Assembly (NCBI RefSeq): GCF_003171515.1
Contig: NC_089399.1
Coordinates: 3,348,001-3,412,000, forward strand
Reading direction: 5' to 3'
Source: Pyrenophora tritici-repentis
Lineage: Eukaryota; Ascomycota; Dothideomycetes; Pleosporales; Pleosporaceae
Length of the DNA stretch: 64,000 bases
Positions 56,127 to 64,000 of the stretch are shown here, in pieces. The position numbers were made by a program, and so were the translations under genes. The notes beneath the pieces were generated by a model. It was not told the origin of the DNA. It was given only the letters and a program-made list of their open reading frames with translations, and did no database searches. How positions within the stretch are numbered: position 1 is the stretch's first letter; every line of letters starts with the position of its first letter.

Positions 56127-59031
56127 CAGGAAGTATTTTATATAATCTCAATCACCACAACACTACCATCACTACCTCATTCAAATTACCCCAGGAGGGT
56201 CTGAATAGGAGGTTCAATAGCCTTTTTACTCACTCCTCGCTGGCACTGTGCTTCCTGGCTTCAACGTCCGATATCTTGTGACTTGCTTGCAAATGAGATT
56301 CTTTGTTGTATTTGCTAGAATTTGTTTCGACTGCACAAAAGGGGCACAAAGACTGCTTTGTGAGACACGGCTTTGTGGACAAAGAGGTTGAGACGTGAGG
56401 CGTGCGTCTGGAACAGTAGACAATGAGTAGGAATGTGAGGGACGAAGGGTGGCAAGAAAGTGTGTTGAAGTCAGGATTCGAATTTCACCACTTGATAGGA
56501 TCCATCCTATAAGTAGGTAGGGTGTTCTAGGCAGCTGGTATGGTAGTAATGTACAATGGCGATACGATAGGGAGTGTTTTAATGGTACTTTAAATGTAGA
56601 TGTCGATGTGTTGCTTTAGATCGCGCAGTGGGACAGATGTATTGAGGTGTTAGCTATCCAAGGTGGGAGAATGTTGGTTGATGTCGAACTTTTGTTTCCC
56701 AAATTATCGCGAATTTGGTATTAAACATGTATCTTCATGTTCAGTATTCGCTATAGTGTGCCGCATGTCTTATCTCTTGCGTATGCAAATCTCAGTGTTA
56801 GGGTATTGTGTATTCTTCTCTAGTCGATGCTAGAGTGTTACCGGAAGGCGATTTAGGGCAATACTAAAAACACGACCGCGTTGAACCAAGTTGGAAAACT
56901 TCCATCTAACTGTCATCCTAGTCTTACTGAGGACTGGGGTGTTGGAAATATTACATGGAGGCCTGCAAGCGCCGTACCACCTTTGCACACGAGAAAAAAC
57001 ACTATAATCTCTGATCAAGCCCTTTTGTTCGTTACGATCGAGCAAAGTATGACATGACTAGCCGTGTAAAGCTCCACGTCGTCTTCTCGCTTTTTTAAAC
57101 TCGGGTGGTTTCAGTCATAGTGAGTGAGGTGCTGTATCCCCAGATGTTCCCGTGTGTTTTGACTAAATGGTATGGTAGGGCGCGGATAAAGCAACTGCTA
57201 GATGTGAGTGATTAGTCTCAAGTCCCACTCACGGTTAAATGTTGTTGCGTGGCTTCATGTCTGAAAGTCGCCGAGGTATGTTAGACTGGCCACTTTTTCG
57301 TCTATTCAGACCCCTGCCAGTTTCCGTGGTACAGGGTGAAAAGACGCAGGCACTCGATCGCAAAACAAAAACGTCGACGCGCCGTGCCGGCACACGGCCA
57401 CTCATGACGTCGTAAGAAGCAAAACTAGAATGTCACTGTTTGACGATCAAGCCATGGACAGATGTTGTTTAGCGGGGGTTCGTCTCAGGTTTTTTGTGTT
57501 TTTTTGTGGGCTGCGGTCTAGAACCGGGTTTGTATGATGGAATGGCACGCTGTTGTGTTTGTTACAAAATGCCTGTTGATGCTGTAACAGGGTGGTGATG
57601 ACAGATTTTGGCGCACAGCCGCTGATCGGAGCGGATGAGGATTCCAGGACCACGGTCAAAAGAGCGTTGTGGTGCGCCCCTGCCCGATAGCGTGTGTCGA
57701 TGACGGGAGATGGACCGTTGCCGCGTAGGGAGGGGTATGCTTGCTTAGCCAGGGCTGAGACTTTCACCTCGGACACTTTTGGCGGCATGACGATTCTGGA
57801 AAATAGTACGAGGTTGGTGTTGCGAATATATGCGTAGAGTTGTTGAGCTGACGCTGTGCTCGGCATTATTGGACACTTGATCTTATCATAGTCTACACGT
57901 GGGGACGCATGCAATGCTGTCTCTGTTGCTTTGGGGGGTTGGCAGCCTCAGATGGAGAAGCTGTGCAACGGCAGGCTGCATGCGTGGGCGCGGAAGGGTG
58001 CATGGCGCGTTTCATCAGCGGTAGAGTTTGGATATGTCTTGCCTTTGTGGTGTTGTGCTCTGCGGCAACCGACGTAGCGCGAAGTGGGGGGTGAGGAGGT
58101 TTGTTGACTAGGCGACTGGGGGTTCTTTCTTCCAGTCGGACCTTTGGTGCTAGACGCGCAGGCTTGGTGGTAATCCCAAGTCCCATGACGGCGTAAATGG
58201 CGGCGCTTCGCTATCGCGGGCGGGCGCGGCCAAGAAGGCTGGAGGAAGCCGTGATCTGAGGCTCGGTCGGTGATGGGGTAAAAGGTACCTCGCATGTGAA
58301 ATGCGGGAGGGGCGTCTTTGGTCAAGGAAGCCGCGATGGAGACATGCCTATCTGGCGGCAGCATGCAAGGACGGCAGCGTGGGAAACATGGCTGGTCATG
58401 TACTGTATACCAACCACGCCCTGAGCAACTTGTGGTGCTGTGACGAGGGATGAAAACGGAGGTAGGGCAGGGCGCTACATGGGATATGACATGCACCTCG
58501 TACTGTGGAGAGAGAGACATCTGGAGCTACTGCACATTGGCACAGGTTGATTACCACCTAGAGTGTACTCGGACGTCAGGCGCATTGTGTGCATGAGTGG
58601 CAGCTTGCAGCTTGCAGCTTGTAGCTTGTACGGTAGAGTCGGGTTTGGTGGCGGCTAGAGCATGTCGCATGCTCATGACAGCAAAATTACAGGAAACACG
58701 GGCGAAACGGAATTTGGGCTTTCCTGTGGAGTCATGGCTTGAGTGGAGATTAAGGCAGTGTCTTGAGGCTAGCAAGGAGATGGGCGGAGGCTCTTGCGGC
58801 AAAAGCATGCTCAGTCAGTCTGCCAGGCCCATCTGTGCTTTCCATCTTTCACCCAGACGGCTGGTAGTTGTTGTTCATCTCGACTCAGCTCAGTCATTGC
58901 AGTTGCAGTCTGTTTTTGATTCGTTTTGCCCATCCCGGTTATCTTGCCGGCCAGGCTCAGGTGTCAAGTGTGACGTGGGATCGAGTGGTCGCCAGCCCTC
59001 CGTCCCGGTGCCGTGTGGCCTTGCCAGCACT
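56127..59031. other. Long upstream region of STE20
   Basis: 2.9 kb without a gene I can support. Short frames on the minus strand (around 57450-58520) have no recognisable domain. A CAGCTTG-type short tandem repeat lies near 58602-58630. The STE20 frame is open from 58597, 145 codons before the chosen start. Confidence 0.5.
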
Positions 59032-61796
<2,765 letters not shown>

Positions 61797-62761
61797 AGAT
61801 TTTCAATTCGTTATGACTCTCTTAACACCGGAACGTAGGCACGGGCGTTACGCATACCGAAAAGCACGATTCGTCGAACACGAGGACGGATTCGTTTGTG
61901 GATTGGTATGGCAAAACGACGGAATTATAAGGTGGTTCAATGGCGCGAGTGACTCATGGACGCATGTGGTGGCATTCCCCGATTACGTACCCATTCGAGT
62001 GGCGATTATCGAAGCGACGAGCCTTGACGAGTCGCGGCAGCACCACCCCCAACTCGGCAGTCAGTATGCAAAGGTCGAAGCCTCATACTGCTGTGATTCG
62101 TATACGAGCATTGTCGAGCGAATTAGCAAGCGTGTACCACACTGTTCAAACAGCTCCTTCCAGCGAGCATAGCATGTTTTGTTTTGAAAGAGCGTATGTC
62201 ATGTTGGCGTACATGATGACGCCGAGATACCGGTTTCTTTTAGATTACAACGGGACGGGCCCCTATACACCATTTGCAATTTTTAGTGTTTAAACAACGT
62301 GGGATGGACTACAGTATTATCTTCAGGTGGCATCCTCGGCATATGGAAAGGTCGAATAAAATCTACAACATCTGTAATAATTTAGTTCACTTGCGTATGA
62401 TGAGGCTATGTGAAGATGGCAGATTATGCCGTCGCGTTAGTCAAGTGGCTGAGCACGCGGCCGCCACAGTGTTCGTCATCAACCCCGCTAAACTGTTTAG
62501 GCGGCGCGAGCCCAACGGGCGGAACGAGCTCCAAACCAAGACTATACCACAACAGTTGCCATAACTTTGACTTTCACTGCCACCTACAAACCCAGCGCTC
62601 TAGCTATATATCACGCGGACCCAAAGACCTTTTCCCGATCGCTACCACGCCTCGCCTACACCCTGCGACTCTTAACTTGACACCTCCGACACTGCTCGAG
62701 GCACGACAAGCTCACCCGTATATCAAGCCACGACACGCACGAACAGAACCAGACAGGCGCC
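61797..62761. other. Intergenic region
   Basis: 3' flank of STE20 and promoter of HSE1, which share direction. No gene is recognised; short frames lack domains. Confidence 0.5.

Positions 62762-64000
<1,239 letters not shown>

Noticed and set aside
56463..56515. tRNA-like ATTCGAAT loop on the minus strand
   Set aside because: The bases around the loop do not form a T stem, and no acceptor or D arm can be paired.
57948..58520. Minus-strand 190-codon frame before STE20
   Set aside because: GC-driven open frame rich in Pro/Arg/His/Ser without a domain or conserved start.

Overview
This is a stretch of filamentous ascomycete chromosome. Genes sit on both strands with short spliceosomal introns (44-62 nt, GT..AG). 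The proteins are typical of Pezizomycotina: a Kch1-type fungal K+ transporter, an Asp f 4-like secreted protein, Mak5, Hse1 and a Ste20 PAK kinase. The mix of small secreted proteins with intact hAT and Ty1/copia elements suggests a dothideomycete, probably Pleosporales. That last step is inference; the genus cannot be fixed from the window alone.

Layout: 1-9.5 kb holds the 3' part of MED7, a DUF2235 alpha/beta-hydrolase, an old-yellow-enzyme oxidoreductase and a KCH1-like transporter. 9.5-21 kb is gene-poor. It contains one Asp f 4-like secreted protein, an intact hAT transposase gene and a small inverted-repeat cluster. 21-33 kb holds the ER chaperone BiP/Kar2 (6 exons, HDEL), a DUF1769 protein, a secreted acetoacetate-decarboxylase-like protein, the GPI-transamidase subunit GPI16 and the U1 snRNP protein LUC7. 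33.5-35.3 kb is a decayed aspartyl protease with an antisense, intron-containing tRNA gene inside it. 35.4-47 kb is a housekeeping block: TRM7 and MAK5 share a divergent promoter, followed by a coiled-coil membrane protein, a secreted esterase-like hydrolase and the multi-KH protein SCP160/vigilin. 47.7-49.7 kb has a small secreted 4-Cys protein and its broken neighbouring paralogue. 50.0-56.1 kb is a complete Ty1/copia retrotransposon: two identical 192-bp LTRs, a perfect 5-bp target duplication and an uninterrupted 1730-codon gag-pol. 59-64 kb holds STE20 and the 5' part of HSE1.

The core genes cover transcription (MED7), splicing (LUC7), tRNA and ribosome maturation (TRM7, MAK5), mRNA binding and translation (SCP160), ER folding and GPI anchoring (BiP, GPI16), endosomal sorting (HSE1) and polarity signalling (STE20). 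The accessory stretches mix secreted proteins, broken secreted genes and young transposons, as is common in the fast-evolving parts of plant-associated fungal genomes. No multi-gene cluster that looks like an undescribed system was found. The most unusual items are the tRNA nested in the protease pseudogene, whose anticodon loop is odd, and the repeats around the mobile elements.
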